A stretch of DNA of 40,610 bases from Thermoleophilia bacterium (GTDB lineage Bacteria; Actinomycetota; Thermoleophilia; Gaiellales; JAICJC01): positions 1-40,610 of the forward strand of contig JAICJC010000017.1 of assembly GCA_025928655.1 (NCBI GenBank), written 5' to 3'. Below, in pieces: positions 15,537 through 23,405 of the stretch (positions within the stretch are counted from its first letter, which is position 1; every line of letters begins with the position of its first letter). Below the pieces are notes generated by a model. The model did no database searches. It was not told the origin of the DNA and saw nothing but the letters and a program-made list of their open reading frames with translations. A program made the position numbers and the translations under genes.

Positions 15537-15562
15537 GTAATGGCCGGACACCGTGATACGTT
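15533..15562 (+). promoter_or_regulatory. Promoter TTGAGT-18-TACGTT for the ABC importer
   Basis: TTGAGT (15533-15538) and TACGTT (15557-15562) are 18 nt apart. Transcription would start near 15569 and leave a leader of about 135 nt before the GTG at 15705. That leader holds a short CGGG-TTAT-CCCG hairpin just before the ribosome site (GAGG at about 15695). I recognise no riboswitch class in it. Confidence 0.5.
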
Positions 15563-15704
15563 GGCGCCTTCCAGCGGTACTCGAGGGCCCCGGCGCAGTG
15601 GGAGGAGCTATCTAGAGAACCCGAGGCGAGCCTGCATGCCACCCGGCCGCGCACCCCTGCACGGAGCGCCGTCCCGGGTTATCCCGACGAAGTGAGGTCC
15701 AGCT

Positions 15705-17366
15705 GTGAAGGATCTGGAATATCACCTCTATGAAGAGGCCCGCGCGGGCCGGATGACGCGCCAGCAGGTGCTCGTGCGTGGCAGCGTCCTGGGAATCTCG
15801 GCCTCCGTGCTGGGGACGATCCTCGCTGCCTGCGGATCGTCGGCCTCGGACAATTCGACGTCGGCCGGGTCGTCGGGCGGGGCGATCAAGCGCGGCGGGA
15901 CCGGCATCTTCGGCATCACCTCGCCGGCGTCCGACGTCGACCCGGTGACGATGTTCAACACCGGCGCCATCATGACGACGCAGCTGGCCTGCGACTATCT
16001 CGTCTTCCCCGACGCGCAGTACGCCCTCCAGCCGAAGCTGGCCACGAAGTGGGAGTCCGGCTCGACCCCCGACACGTGGACGTTCACGATCCGCCAGGGC
16101 GTCAAGTGGCACGACGGCTCCGCGTTCACGAACGACGACATCGTCGCCTCGTTCGACCGCATGCTCGACCCCAAGATCGGGTCGGCGGCGCTCTCGGCCT
16201 TCTCGGGCGTGCTCTCCCGAGGGAGCGTCGAGAGCACCGCGCCGGACACCATCGTGTTCCACCTCGACCGTCCGTACGCGGACTTCCCGTACCTGGTCTC
16301 GGCGTTCAACTACAACTCGGTGATCCTGCCGAAGAACTACCAGATCGGTGACTTCACCAAGGGCGGGGTCGGGACGGGGCCGTTCATCCTGAAGACGTTC
16401 TCCAAGGACCAGGGTGTGACGTACACGAAGAACCCGCACTACTGGGAGAAGGGGAAGCCCTACCTCGACGCGGCGACGATCAAGTACTTCTCCGACACGC
16501 CGCCGATCGTGCTCGCGCTCCAGGGCGGCGCGATCAACGCCTTCCCGCAGGTGCCCTACCAGGGCTCGCAGGCGCTCTTCTCCGACTCGAACATCACGGT
16601 CACCGAGACGCCGTCGAGCGAGTACCGCACCCTGCAGATGCGGGTCGACCAGGAGCCCTTCAACGACAAGAACGCGCGCCTCGCGGTCGCCTATGCGCTC
16701 GACCGGCCGGGGCTCGTGTCGGGCCTCTTCAACGGCAAGGCCCAGCTCGGGAACGACCACGCGTTCGCGCCGATCTACCCGGGCTCGCCCACCACCGACC
16801 AGGTGCCGCAGCGGGTCCAGGACGTCGACAAGGCCAAGTCGCTCCTCAACGGCAAGACGATCAACGTCACGCTCACAAGCGAGCAGTTCCTGGAGATCCC
16901 GGAATATGCGCAGTTCGTGAAGCAGATGTGCGCGCCGGTCGGGATCAACGTGAAGCTGGACACCCAGCCGCAGAGCCAGTTCTACGGCACGGGCGCGAAC
17001 CAGCCCTGGCTGCAGGTGCCGTTCGGCATCACGGACTGGGGCGCCCGCGGAACCGCCGGCCAGACGATCGACCCCGCGTACCTGTGCCGGTCGGTGCCGA
17101 ACAAGACCCTGTCGAACTCGGGGGGCTGGAACTCGGCCCACTGGTGCGATCCGGCCTTCGACAAGCTCGTCGAGCAGTTCGAGGGCGAGGTCGACCAGCA
17201 GAAGCGCATCGCGACCGCCGTCTCGGCCGCCAAGATCCAGCAGGCGGAGGTGCCGGACGTGATCGCATACTGGATCAAGGAGCTGCGCGCGACGCGCAAC
17301 AACGTCCACGGCCTGCCCGTCGGGCCCACCTTCCACCTCGACGCGAGCGCCATGTGGCTCTCGTGA
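15705..17366 (+). CDS. ABC importer solute-binding lipoprotein (SBP_bac_5 / DppA type)
   Basis: This 553-aa extracytoplasmic binding protein has an N-terminal cytoplasmic stretch with RMTRQQVLVRGSVLG, a hydrophobic helix and a lipobox LAAC with Cys43, so it is a membrane-anchored lipoprotein. A Ser/Gly-rich linker follows. The fold is family 5: KLATKWESGSTPDTWTFTIR, GVKWHDGSAFTNDDIVAS, GTGPFILKTF and DKNARLAVAYALDR. These proteins bind dipeptides, oligopeptides, nickel or other medium-sized solutes, so the ligand cannot be read from sequence. A 14-bp hairpin follows the stop, and the permeases lie beyond it. Confidence 0.9.
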   Translation: MKDLEYHLYEEARAGRMTRQQVLVRGSVLGISASVLGTILAACGSSASDNSTSAGSSGGAIKRGGTGIFGITSPASDVDPVTMFNTGAIMTTQLACDYLVFPDAQYALQPKLATKWESGSTPDTWTFTIRQGVKWHDGSAFTNDDIVASFDRMLDPKIGSAALSAFSGVLSRGSVESTAPDTIVFHLDRPYADFPYLVSAFNYNSVILPKNYQIGDFTKGGVGTGPFILKTFSKDQGVTYTKNPHYWEKGKPYLDAATIKYFSDTPPIVLALQGGAINAFPQVPYQGSQALFSDSNITVTETPSSEYRTLQMRVDQEPFNDKNARLAVAYALDRPGLVSGLFNGKAQLGNDHAFAPIYPGSPTTDQVPQRVQDVDKAKSLLNGKTINVTLTSEQFLEIPEYAQFVKQMCAPVGINVKLDTQPQSQFYGTGANQPWLQVPFGITDWGARGTAGQTIDPAYLCRSVPNKTLSNSGGWNSAHWCDPAFDKLVEQFEGEVDQQKRIATAVSAAKIQQAEVPDVIAYWIKELRATRNNVHGLPVGPTFHLDASAMWLS

Positions 17367-17374
17367 GCCGCTGA

Positions 17375-17411
17375 CCTCGGGGGCCGCGCCCTAGTCGCGC
17401 GGCCCCCGAGG
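17375..17411. terminator. Perfect 14-bp hairpin after the binding-protein gene
   Basis: CCTCGGGGGCCGCG (17375-17388) pairs perfectly with 17398-17411 across a 9-nt loop. No T-run follows. It probably stabilises or attenuates the binding-protein transcript so that this subunit is made in excess over the permeases, a common arrangement in importer operons. Confidence 0.75.
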
Positions 17412-17414
17412 CGG

Positions 17415-17420
17415 TACGCT
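17415..17420 (+). promoter_or_regulatory. -10 element TACGCT before the permease genes
   Basis: TACGCT lies 12 nt before the permease ATG, immediately after the hairpin. It could restart transcription for the downstream part of the importer. The -35 region would lie in the hairpin and is unclear. Confidence 0.35.
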
Positions 17421-17432
17421 TGCACCCAGACG

Positions 17433-18374
17433 ATGAGCCGGTACATCCTGAAGCGCCTGGGGTTGACCGTGATCACGCTCGTGATCGTGTCTTTCGTGGT
17501 CTTCGGCGCGTCGCAGCTGCTCCCGGGCGACGTCGGGCGCACGATCCTGGGCCCGTACGCCTCCCAGCAGCAGGTGGACGAGCTCGACCACACGCTCGGC
17601 ACCGACAAGCCGCTCCCGGTGCGGTACTGGAACTGGGCCTCCGACTTCGTGAGGGGAGACTGGGGCGTCTCGCCGGTGCAGAACGTCGAGGTGAGGCCGC
17701 TCGTCCTGCACCGGCTCCGCAACTCGCTCATCCTGGGCGCGTTCGCGATGGTGCTGATCGTCCCGTTCTCGATCTTCATGGGGGTGATGGCCGCCCTGAA
17801 CTACGGCAAGACGCTCGACCGGGTGATCTCGATCACCGGGCTCTCGTTCATCGCCCTGCCCGAGTTCGTGGTCGGGGTGATCCTGATCGTCATCTTCGCC
17901 GTCCAGCTGGGGTGGTTCCCCACCTCGTCGCAGGTGCCGGGCTCCGATCCGGTGGACTGGTTCCGGCAGCTGCTGCTGCCGGCGATCCCGATGATGTTCG
18001 TGCTCTTCGGGTACATCGCCCGCATGGCTCGCGCCGGCACGGTCGACGCGCTGCAGGCGAACTACACGCGCACCGCGATCCTCAAGGGGCTGCCGCGGCG
18101 CTACGTCGTCTGGCGCCACGTCGTGCGCAACGCCATGCTCCCGACGATCACGGTCGTCAGCGTGCAGGTCGGCTACCTGGTCGGCGGCCTGGTCGTCGTC
18201 GAAACCCTCTTCGCCTATCCGGGGATCGGCCAGCTGACGCTCGAGTCGGCAAACGGCCACGACCTGCAGACGCTCGAGGCGTGCGTGCTCATGATCGCCA
18301 TCATCTACTGCGTCGCGAACTTCATCGCCGACCTCGCGTACGGAATTCTCAACCCGCGCGTGAGGGTCGCCTAG
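17433..18374 (+). CDS. Dipeptide-type ABC permease, DppB family
   Basis: This 313-aa inner-membrane protein begins MSRYILKRLGLTVITLVIVSF, the standard first helix of DppB/OppB proteins, followed by a long extracytoplasmic loop (PGDVGRTILGPYASQQQ). The cytoplasmic EAA coupling loop is ARAGTVDALQANYTRTAILKG, and the C-terminal VETLFAYPGIGQLTLESA is diagnostic. It stops one base before the DppC-like start. It forms the membrane channel with that protein and is powered by the fused ATPase downstream. Confidence 0.93.
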   Translation: MSRYILKRLGLTVITLVIVSFVVFGASQLLPGDVGRTILGPYASQQQVDELDHTLGTDKPLPVRYWNWASDFVRGDWGVSPVQNVEVRPLVLHRLRNSLILGAFAMVLIVPFSIFMGVMAALNYGKTLDRVISITGLSFIALPEFVVGVILIVIFAVQLGWFPTSSQVPGSDPVDWFRQLLLPAIPMMFVLFGYIARMARAGTVDALQANYTRTAILKGLPRRYVVWRHVVRNAMLPTITVVSVQVGYLVGGLVVVETLFAYPGIGQLTLESANGHDLQTLEACVLMIAIIYCVANFIADLAYGILNPRVRVA

Positions 18375-19277
18375 ATGGCCAGCGTCGAGGGTAGCGACGT
18401 CCAGATCCAGCCCCCCGCGGCACCCGTCCTCGACGTCCGGGCCGAGCGCCGCCGCCGCCGGCGCGAGCTCCTGCGCGCGCTCGTCCGGTCGAAGACGTTC
18501 GTCGTCGGCGCCGTCATCCTGGCGTTCTGGGTGCTCGACGCGATCTTCTGGCGGGCGATCGTGCCGCACGACCCCCTCGCCGTCGGCCCGGTGGACACCC
18601 TGAAGGCGCCGGGCGGCGCCCACTGGTTCGGCACCGACAACCTCGGCCGCGACGTCTTCTCGCGCGTGCTCGCCGGCGCCGCGACGGTGCTCGTGATCGC
18701 GCCGGCCGCGACGGCGCTCGGTCTCGTCGGCGGGACGGCCGTCGGCCTCGTCACCGGCTTCTACCGCGGCTGGGTCGACGACGTGGTCAGCCGCATCGTC
18801 GACGCGTTCCTCGCGCTCCCGCTCATCGTCATCGCCGTGCTGGTGCTGGCCTCGCTCGGGCGCGACACCCGCAACATCGTCCTCGTCATCGGCATCATCT
18901 TCACGCCGCTGATCGGGCGCACGGTGCGCTCCGCGGTGCTGGTCGAGCGCGAGCGCGAGTACGTCGCCGCCGCCCGCCTGCGCGGCGAGCGCGGGATCCG
19001 CATCATGGTGTGGGAGATCCTCCCGAACATCACGGGGCCGATCATGGTCGAGGCGACCGTCCGTCTCGCCTACGCCATCTTCACGGCCGCGACGCTCTCG
19101 TTCCTGGGGCTCGGCCTCCAGGATCCGTCGCCCGACTGGGGGCTGCAGATCGCGAACGGCCGCGCCTACATGCAGGTGGCGTGGTGGATGGTGATCTTCC
19201 CGGCCGCCGCCCTGGCCACCCTCGTCGTCGGCGTGAACCTGGTGGCCGACGGCCTGAAGCGGGTGGTGGAGGAGTGA
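18375..19277 (+). CDS. Dipeptide-type ABC permease, DppC family
   Basis: This 300-aa permease carries the DppC/OppC signature HWFGTDNLGRDVFSRVLAGA after the first helix, the coupling loop VEREREYVAAARLRGERG, and FTAATLSFLGLGLQDPSPDW with WMVIFPAAALATLVVGVNL at the end. A basic N-terminus (ERRRRRRELLRALVRSK) precedes helix 1. It starts immediately after the DppB-like stop and overlaps the ATPase gene by 4 bases, so all three are one translational unit. Confidence 0.93.
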   Translation: MASVEGSDVQIQPPAAPVLDVRAERRRRRRELLRALVRSKTFVVGAVILAFWVLDAIFWRAIVPHDPLAVGPVDTLKAPGGAHWFGTDNLGRDVFSRVLAGAATVLVIAPAATALGLVGGTAVGLVTGFYRGWVDDVVSRIVDAFLALPLIVIAVLVLASLGRDTRNIVLVIGIIFTPLIGRTVRSAVLVEREREYVAAARLRGERGIRIMVWEILPNITGPIMVEATVRLAYAIFTAATLSFLGLGLQDPSPDWGLQIANGRAYMQVAWWMVIFPAAALATLVVGVNLVADGLKRVVEE

Positions 19278-21328
19278 GCGTCGCGCCGGTGCAGACGGGT
19301 GCCGTCGAGATCGACGGCCTCACGGTCAGCTACCGCCGCCGCAGCGCGCTGCTGCGCGTGCTCACCGACGTGTCGTTCACGATCAAGCCCGGCGAGGCCT
19401 ACGGCCTGGTGGGGGAGTCGGGCTGCGGCAAGACGACGGTGGCGATGTCGCTCATGCGCTACCTGCCGTCCAATGCGGTGGTCGAATCCGGCAGCATCAC
19501 CTTCGGCGGGGACGACCTGCTGGCCGCCAACGACCGCACGCTGCGGAGCTGGCGCGGCAACCGCATGGCGATGGTCTACCAGGATCCGGGCACGGCGCTC
19601 AACCCGACGATCCGGGTCGGCGCCCAGATCGCCGAGGTGTACCGCTTCCACCGCGGGATGGACAAGCGGGAGGCGACCGAGGCGGCGGCGCACATGGTCT
19701 CGACGGTCCAGATCTCGGACGCCGCCCGCGTGCTGCGGCGCTACCCGCACGAGCTGTCGGGCGGCCAGCAGCAGCGGGTGATGTTCGCGATGGCGCTCGC
19801 GACCGACCCCGACCTGCTGGTGCTGGACGAGCCGACGACGGGCCTGGACGCGACGGTCGAGGCCGAGGTGCTCGATCTGGTCGAGAACCTGCGCGACCAG
19901 TTCAACACGTCGATCCTCTTCGTCAGCCACAACCTCGGGATCGTCGCCCGCATGTGCGAGCGGGTCGGCGTCCTCTACGCCGGCCGCCTGATCGAGCAGG
20001 GGAGCGCGAGCGAGGTCTTCCGCGACCCGCGCCACCCCTACACGCTCGCACTCCTGCGCTGCGTGCCCCGCCTGGGCATGCGCAAGGACACCGACCGGCT
20101 CGATCCGATCCCGGGCTCCCTGCCGCCGCTCGGGGCCGACATGCCCGGCTGCGTCTTCGCCGACCGCTGCCCGATCGCCCGCGACCGATGCGTCCAGTCG
20201 CCGCCCGAGCTGTTCCCCGTCGCGGACGGCCACACCGCCCGCTGCTTCTTCCACGAGGAGGTGCCCGACATCCCGCCGATGGCCACCGCCGCCCAGGAGG
20301 ACGCCGCGCCGGTGGCCGACGAGGTTCTCCTGCAGGTGTCGGAGCTCGTCAAGACCTACAAGTTCTCCGGCACCGAGGTGGTCGCCGTCGGCGGCGTCGA
20401 CGTCGAGATCAAGCGGGGCGAGGTGTTCGGCCTCGTCGGCGAGTCGGGCAGCGGCAAGACCTCGTTCGCGAAGTGCATCGTCGGCCTGATCGACGTCACC
20501 TCGGGGAGGCTCTCGTTCGAGGGGATGGACGTCTCGAAGCTGGCCGGGAAGCGGCCGGGCGAGGCCCGCCGGCGCCTGCAGATGGTGTTCCAGAACCCGG
20601 ACAACGCGCTGAACCCGACCCACAGCGTGCGCTCGATCCTGCGCCGCTCGCTGCAGCTCCTCGCGGGCGTGCACGGCCGCGATACGCAGGACGAGCAGAT
20701 GGCCGAGCTGGCCCGGTCGGTGCGGCTCGAGCAGCGGCATCTCGACGTCCGCCCGGCCGCCCTCTCCGGCGGCCTGAAGCAGCGTGTGGCGATCGCCCGC
20801 TCCTTCGCCGGCAACCCGGCCATGGTGCTGTGCGACGAGCCGACCTCGGCCCTCGACGTGTCGGTGCAGGCTGCGATCCTGAACCTGCTCGTCGACCTGC
20901 AGCGGCGCCAGGGTGTGTCCTACGTCTTCATCTCGCACGATCTCGCCGTCGTCCGGTACGTGGCCGACTCGATCGGGGTCATGTACCTCGGCAAGCTCGT
21001 CGACGTCGGCGCGGCGGAGCAGGTGTTCGCCTCGCCGCACCACCCGTACACCGAGGCGCTGCTCTCGGCCATCCCGACGTTCGACGTCGAGGAGAGCCGG
21101 CCGCGGATCAAGCTCTCCGGCGTGCTCCCGAGCGCGTCGGACGTCCCCACCGGCTGCCCCTTCCACACCCGCTGCCCGCGGGTGCTGGGCGAGATCTGCC
21201 GCACCGAGGCGCCGCCGTGGCAGGAGGACGGCGCCCGCCACCGCTACCGCTGCCACATCCCCCCGGCCGAGCTCACGGAGCTGCAGAAGACTGCTCCGCC
21301 CGAGCGGGCCGAGGACGTCGTCGCGTAG
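19274..21328 (+). CDS. Fused DppD-DppF ATPase of the ABC importer
   Basis: This 684-aa protein holds two complete ABC ATPase domains in one chain. Domain 1 has Walker A GESGCGKTT, signature LSGGQQQRV and Walker B LLVLDEPTTGLD. Domain 2 has GESGSGKTS, LSGGLKQRV and MVLCDEPTSALD. Each ends in the oligopeptide HPY extension (RHPYTLALL and HHPYTEALL) and a Cys cluster (GCVFADRCPIARDRC and GCPFHTRCPRVLGEIC) typical of DppD/DppF, where iron-sulfur binding has been proposed. DppD and DppF are usually separate, so this is a natural fusion giving fixed 1:1 pairing. GTG start overlaps DppC by 4 bases. Confidence 0.93.
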   Translation: MSVAPVQTGAVEIDGLTVSYRRRSALLRVLTDVSFTIKPGEAYGLVGESGCGKTTVAMSLMRYLPSNAVVESGSITFGGDDLLAANDRTLRSWRGNRMAMVYQDPGTALNPTIRVGAQIAEVYRFHRGMDKREATEAAAHMVSTVQISDAARVLRRYPHELSGGQQQRVMFAMALATDPDLLVLDEPTTGLDATVEAEVLDLVENLRDQFNTSILFVSHNLGIVARMCERVGVLYAGRLIEQGSASEVFRDPRHPYTLALLRCVPRLGMRKDTDRLDPIPGSLPPLGADMPGCVFADRCPIARDRCVQSPPELFPVADGHTARCFFHEEVPDIPPMATAAQEDAAPVADEVLLQVSELVKTYKFSGTEVVAVGGVDVEIKRGEVFGLVGESGSGKTSFAKCIVGLIDVTSGRLSFEGMDVSKLAGKRPGEARRRLQMVFQNPDNALNPTHSVRSILRRSLQLLAGVHGRDTQDEQMAELARSVRLEQRHLDVRPAALSGGLKQRVAIARSFAGNPAMVLCDEPTSALDVSVQAAILNLLVDLQRRQGVSYVFISHDLAVVRYVADSIGVMYLGKLVDVGAAEQVFASPHHPYTEALLSAIPTFDVEESRPRIKLSGVLPSASDVPTGCPFHTRCPRVLGEICRTEAPPWQEDGARHRYRCHIPPAELTELQKTAPPERAEDVVA

Positions 21329-21330
21329 AG

Positions 21331-21374
21331 CCGGCGCAAACGCCGGGGACAGTCCCCGTCCGGGGACTGTCCCC
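21331..21374. repeat. Hairpin plus paired GGGGACnGTCCCC palindromes after the importer
   Basis: A CCGGCG-caaa-CGCCGG hairpin (21331-21346) leads into GGGGACAGTCCCC (21345-21357), a GTCC spacer, and its reverse complement GGGGACTGTCCCC (21362-21374). The unit order is the mirror image of the pair at 656-687. It lies just after the ATPase stop and may act as a transcript end, but no T-run is present. Confidence 0.8.
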
Positions 21375-21403
21375 GTTCCTCGGCGTCCGCTTTCGCACGG
21401 CTG

Positions 21404-21418
21404 TGCACTACACGTGCA
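21404..21418. promoter_or_regulatory. Inverted repeat TGCAC-n5-GTGCA upstream of the second IclR gene
   Basis: Five-base arms 5 nt apart lie 19 nt upstream of a TATGCT -10 hexamer. The position covers the expected -35 region, so this is a candidate autoregulatory operator. Confidence 0.4.
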
Positions 21419-21436
21419 TAATATGAGCGCATCGTG

Positions 21437-21442
21437 TATGCT
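21437..21442 (+). promoter_or_regulatory. -10 element TATGCT, leaderless second IclR gene
   Basis: TATGCT ends 6 nt before the GTG at 21449, placing the transcript start at the start codon. An alternative TAATAT lies at 21419-21424. Neither has a clear -35. Confidence 0.45.
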
Positions 21443-21448
21443 GCGACC

Positions 21449-22198
21449 GTGGAATCCCCCGGCGGCACGCAGGCGGTCGAGCGCGCGATGGCGATCCTTG
21501 AGCTGTTCGACGAGCGCAGGCCCGATCTCTCGATCGCCGACGTCGTCGCGGCGCTCGACGTCCACCGCAGCACCGCGTCGCGGATGATGGCGACGCTCGA
21601 GCGGCACGGGCTGCTCGAGCAGACGGACGTTCCCGGCCGCTACCGGCTCGGCCTGGGGCTGGTCACGCTCGCGGGCCTCGTGCTCAACCGGTTCCCGGTG
21701 CGCGCGCTGGCGCGGCCGCGGCTGCGCGAGCTGCGCAACGAGACGAACGAGACGGCGTGGCTGGGCATGCTCGACGGGCAGACGGTGATCTACCTCGACC
21801 AGGCGTCGAGCCGGCACGTCACCGTGAACGTGGACTGGGTGGGCCGCCGCCAGGCGCTCACCGACGGCGTGACCGGGCGGCTGCTGCTGGCCTTCCAGCC
21901 CTCCGACGTCATCGAGCGCCTGGTCGACGAGGCGGCGCCGGGCTCGATCGGGCTCTCGGACGTCGAGCTCGCGGCCGTCCGGCGCCGCGGGCACGCCGTG
22001 TGCGTGGGCGACGCCGACGACGCCTACACGGGCGTCGCCGTGCCGATCCGCGATCACCGCGGCGCCGTCGTCGCCGCGATCGCGCTCGGCGGGCCCCGCT
22101 ACCGGGTGAGCCCCGAGCGGCTCGAGTCCGAGCTCGTGCCGAAGGCCCTGCGGGCGGCGGCGCGCGTCTCCGAGGCGCTGGGGCACGTCGCGGCATGA
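21449..22198 (+). CDS. IclR-family transcriptional regulator (second of two)
   Basis: This 249-aa regulator has an N-terminal winged helix-turn-helix (IADVVAALDVHRSTASRMMATLERHGLL) and the IclR effector domain (WVGRRQALTDGVTGRLLLA, GVAVPIRDHRGAVVAAIAL). GTG 21449 is preferred to an in-frame GTG at 21434 because the -10 hexamer covers the latter. The two IclR proteins share architecture but are clearly different sequences, so they are not a recent duplication. Its stop overlaps the MFS gene ATG (ATGA), so regulator and transporter are co-translated. Confidence 0.92.
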   Translation: MESPGGTQAVERAMAILELFDERRPDLSIADVVAALDVHRSTASRMMATLERHGLLEQTDVPGRYRLGLGLVTLAGLVLNRFPVRALARPRLRELRNETNETAWLGMLDGQTVIYLDQASSRHVTVNVDWVGRRQALTDGVTGRLLLAFQPSDVIERLVDEAAPGSIGLSDVELAAVRRRGHAVCVGDADDAYTGVAVPIRDHRGAVVAAIALGGPRYRVSPERLESELVPKALRAAARVSEALGHVAA

Positions 22199-23382
22199 GA
22201 CGGCTCGGGCGATCCTTCTATGCGGCGGCGGCGCTGGACGGGATGATGTTCGGCGTCCTCGCGCTCAGCGTGCCCATGCACATCGAGGCGCTGCACCGGC
22301 CGGCGTCCCTGGCCGGCGAGGTGCTCGCGACCGGCACCGTGACGGTGGCGGGAGGAGCGCTGGTCGCCGGGAGGGTGGGCCGGCTGGTCGGCGGCGGCCG
22401 CAACCTCCTCGCGGCCGCACTGGCGGTATCGGGCCTGGGCGAAATCCTCCTCTTCCTCGCGTCGGCCGCGCCCGCAATGGCGGCCGGCGCGGGACTCGTG
22501 GGCGGCGGCATCGGCCTCTTCTGGGTCGCCAGCCAGACGCTGCTCGGCGAGGCGTCCGGCGGGCCCGGCAGCGAGCGGGCGTTCGCGACCCACTATGCGG
22601 CGTACACGTTCGGGGTTGCCGGCGGCTCGACCGGGGCGGGGCTCGTGATCGCGCTCCTGCGCGATGCCGGCATCGGGGCCGTCACGGCGTCGCGCTACAG
22701 CTACGTGCTGGGCATCCTCGCCGGGGCCCTGGCGGCGGCGGTGTGGAGGCCGGCGCGGCGTGAGCGCGTCGGCGAGGGCCCGCACGCGCGGCTCTCGAAC
22801 GGGCTTTCGCCCCGCGGCGTCGCGATCCAGGTGCCCGACCTCCTGCTGGTCGCAGCGCTGGCCCTGCTCCTGCCCCTGGCGCCGATCGTGCTGGCCGGCC
22901 GCTTCCACCTGGCGCCGCTGGTCGTCGGCATCACCGTCGGCGGCGTCCAGGCGGCCAAGATCGGCGGCGCGTTCGCCGGCCGCATCCTGACCGAGTCCGG
23001 CGGCCACCGGCGGGCCGTCCTGCTGCTCCTGATCGCCGCCGCGGCCCTGAGCGCCCTGCTCGCCGCCGCGGTGCTCGTCGGCCAGGCCGGGATCTTCGTG
23101 ACCGTCCTCGTCGGCACGGCGTTCGTCGCCACCGGGGCCTGGCCCCTGATCGTCGATTCGGCGCTCGCCCGCACCGAGCCCTCCCGCCGCCCCAGCGCGA
23201 CCATCGCCTGGAACGTGTGCGAGTACGGCGTGATCGCGGCCGCCACCGTCAGCTCCGGCTGGATCCTCGCGGCGGCCGGCAGCCCGCAGGTGCTGTTCGT
23301 CCTGGCGGCGCTCCTGCTGGCGGCCGCGGCCTGGTGCGCGTCGGTCGTCCTGCGCTGGCCGGTGCACGTGCCGGAAGGGTGA
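22195..23382 (+). CDS. MFS transporter
   Basis: This 395-aa protein has about twelve hydrophobic helices with a short central loop near residues 185-200 (RPARRERVGEGPHARLSNG). The pattern suggests the major facilitator superfamily, for example the Gly-rich GRVGRLVGGGRNLL after helix 2 and GRILTESGGHRRAVL in the second half at the same place. No substrate-specific motif is recognised. Coupling to an IclR regulator (4-base overlap) suggests export or uptake of a compound sensed by that regulator, either the catabolic substrate of this locus or a product. Confidence 0.8.
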   Translation: MRRLGRSFYAAAALDGMMFGVLALSVPMHIEALHRPASLAGEVLATGTVTVAGGALVAGRVGRLVGGGRNLLAAALAVSGLGEILLFLASAAPAMAAGAGLVGGGIGLFWVASQTLLGEASGGPGSERAFATHYAAYTFGVAGGSTGAGLVIALLRDAGIGAVTASRYSYVLGILAGALAAAVWRPARRERVGEGPHARLSNGLSPRGVAIQVPDLLLVAALALLLPLAPIVLAGRFHLAPLVVGITVGGVQAAKIGGAFAGRILTESGGHRRAVLLLLIAAAALSALLAAAVLVGQAGIFVTVLVGTAFVATGAWPLIVDSALARTEPSRRPSATIAWNVCEYGVIAAATVSSGWILAAAGSPQVLFVLAALLLAAAAWCASVVLRWPVHVPEG

Positions 23383-23393
23383 CCGGCGGCCGG

Positions 23394-23399
23394 TAGAGT
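23394..23399 (+). promoter_or_regulatory. -10 element TAGAGT, leaderless SAM hydrolase gene
   Basis: TAGAGT ends 6 nt before the ATG at 23406, with no ribosome site between. The -35 is not recognisable. Confidence 0.45.
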
Positions 23400-23405
23400 G
23401 CGCGC

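Noticed and set aside
19166..22186. Minus-strand open frame of about 1000 codons across the importer and IclR genes
   Set aside because: It is antisense to genes with clear family motifs, is rich in Arg, Gly and His runs as expected from complementary high-GC codons, and shows no domain.
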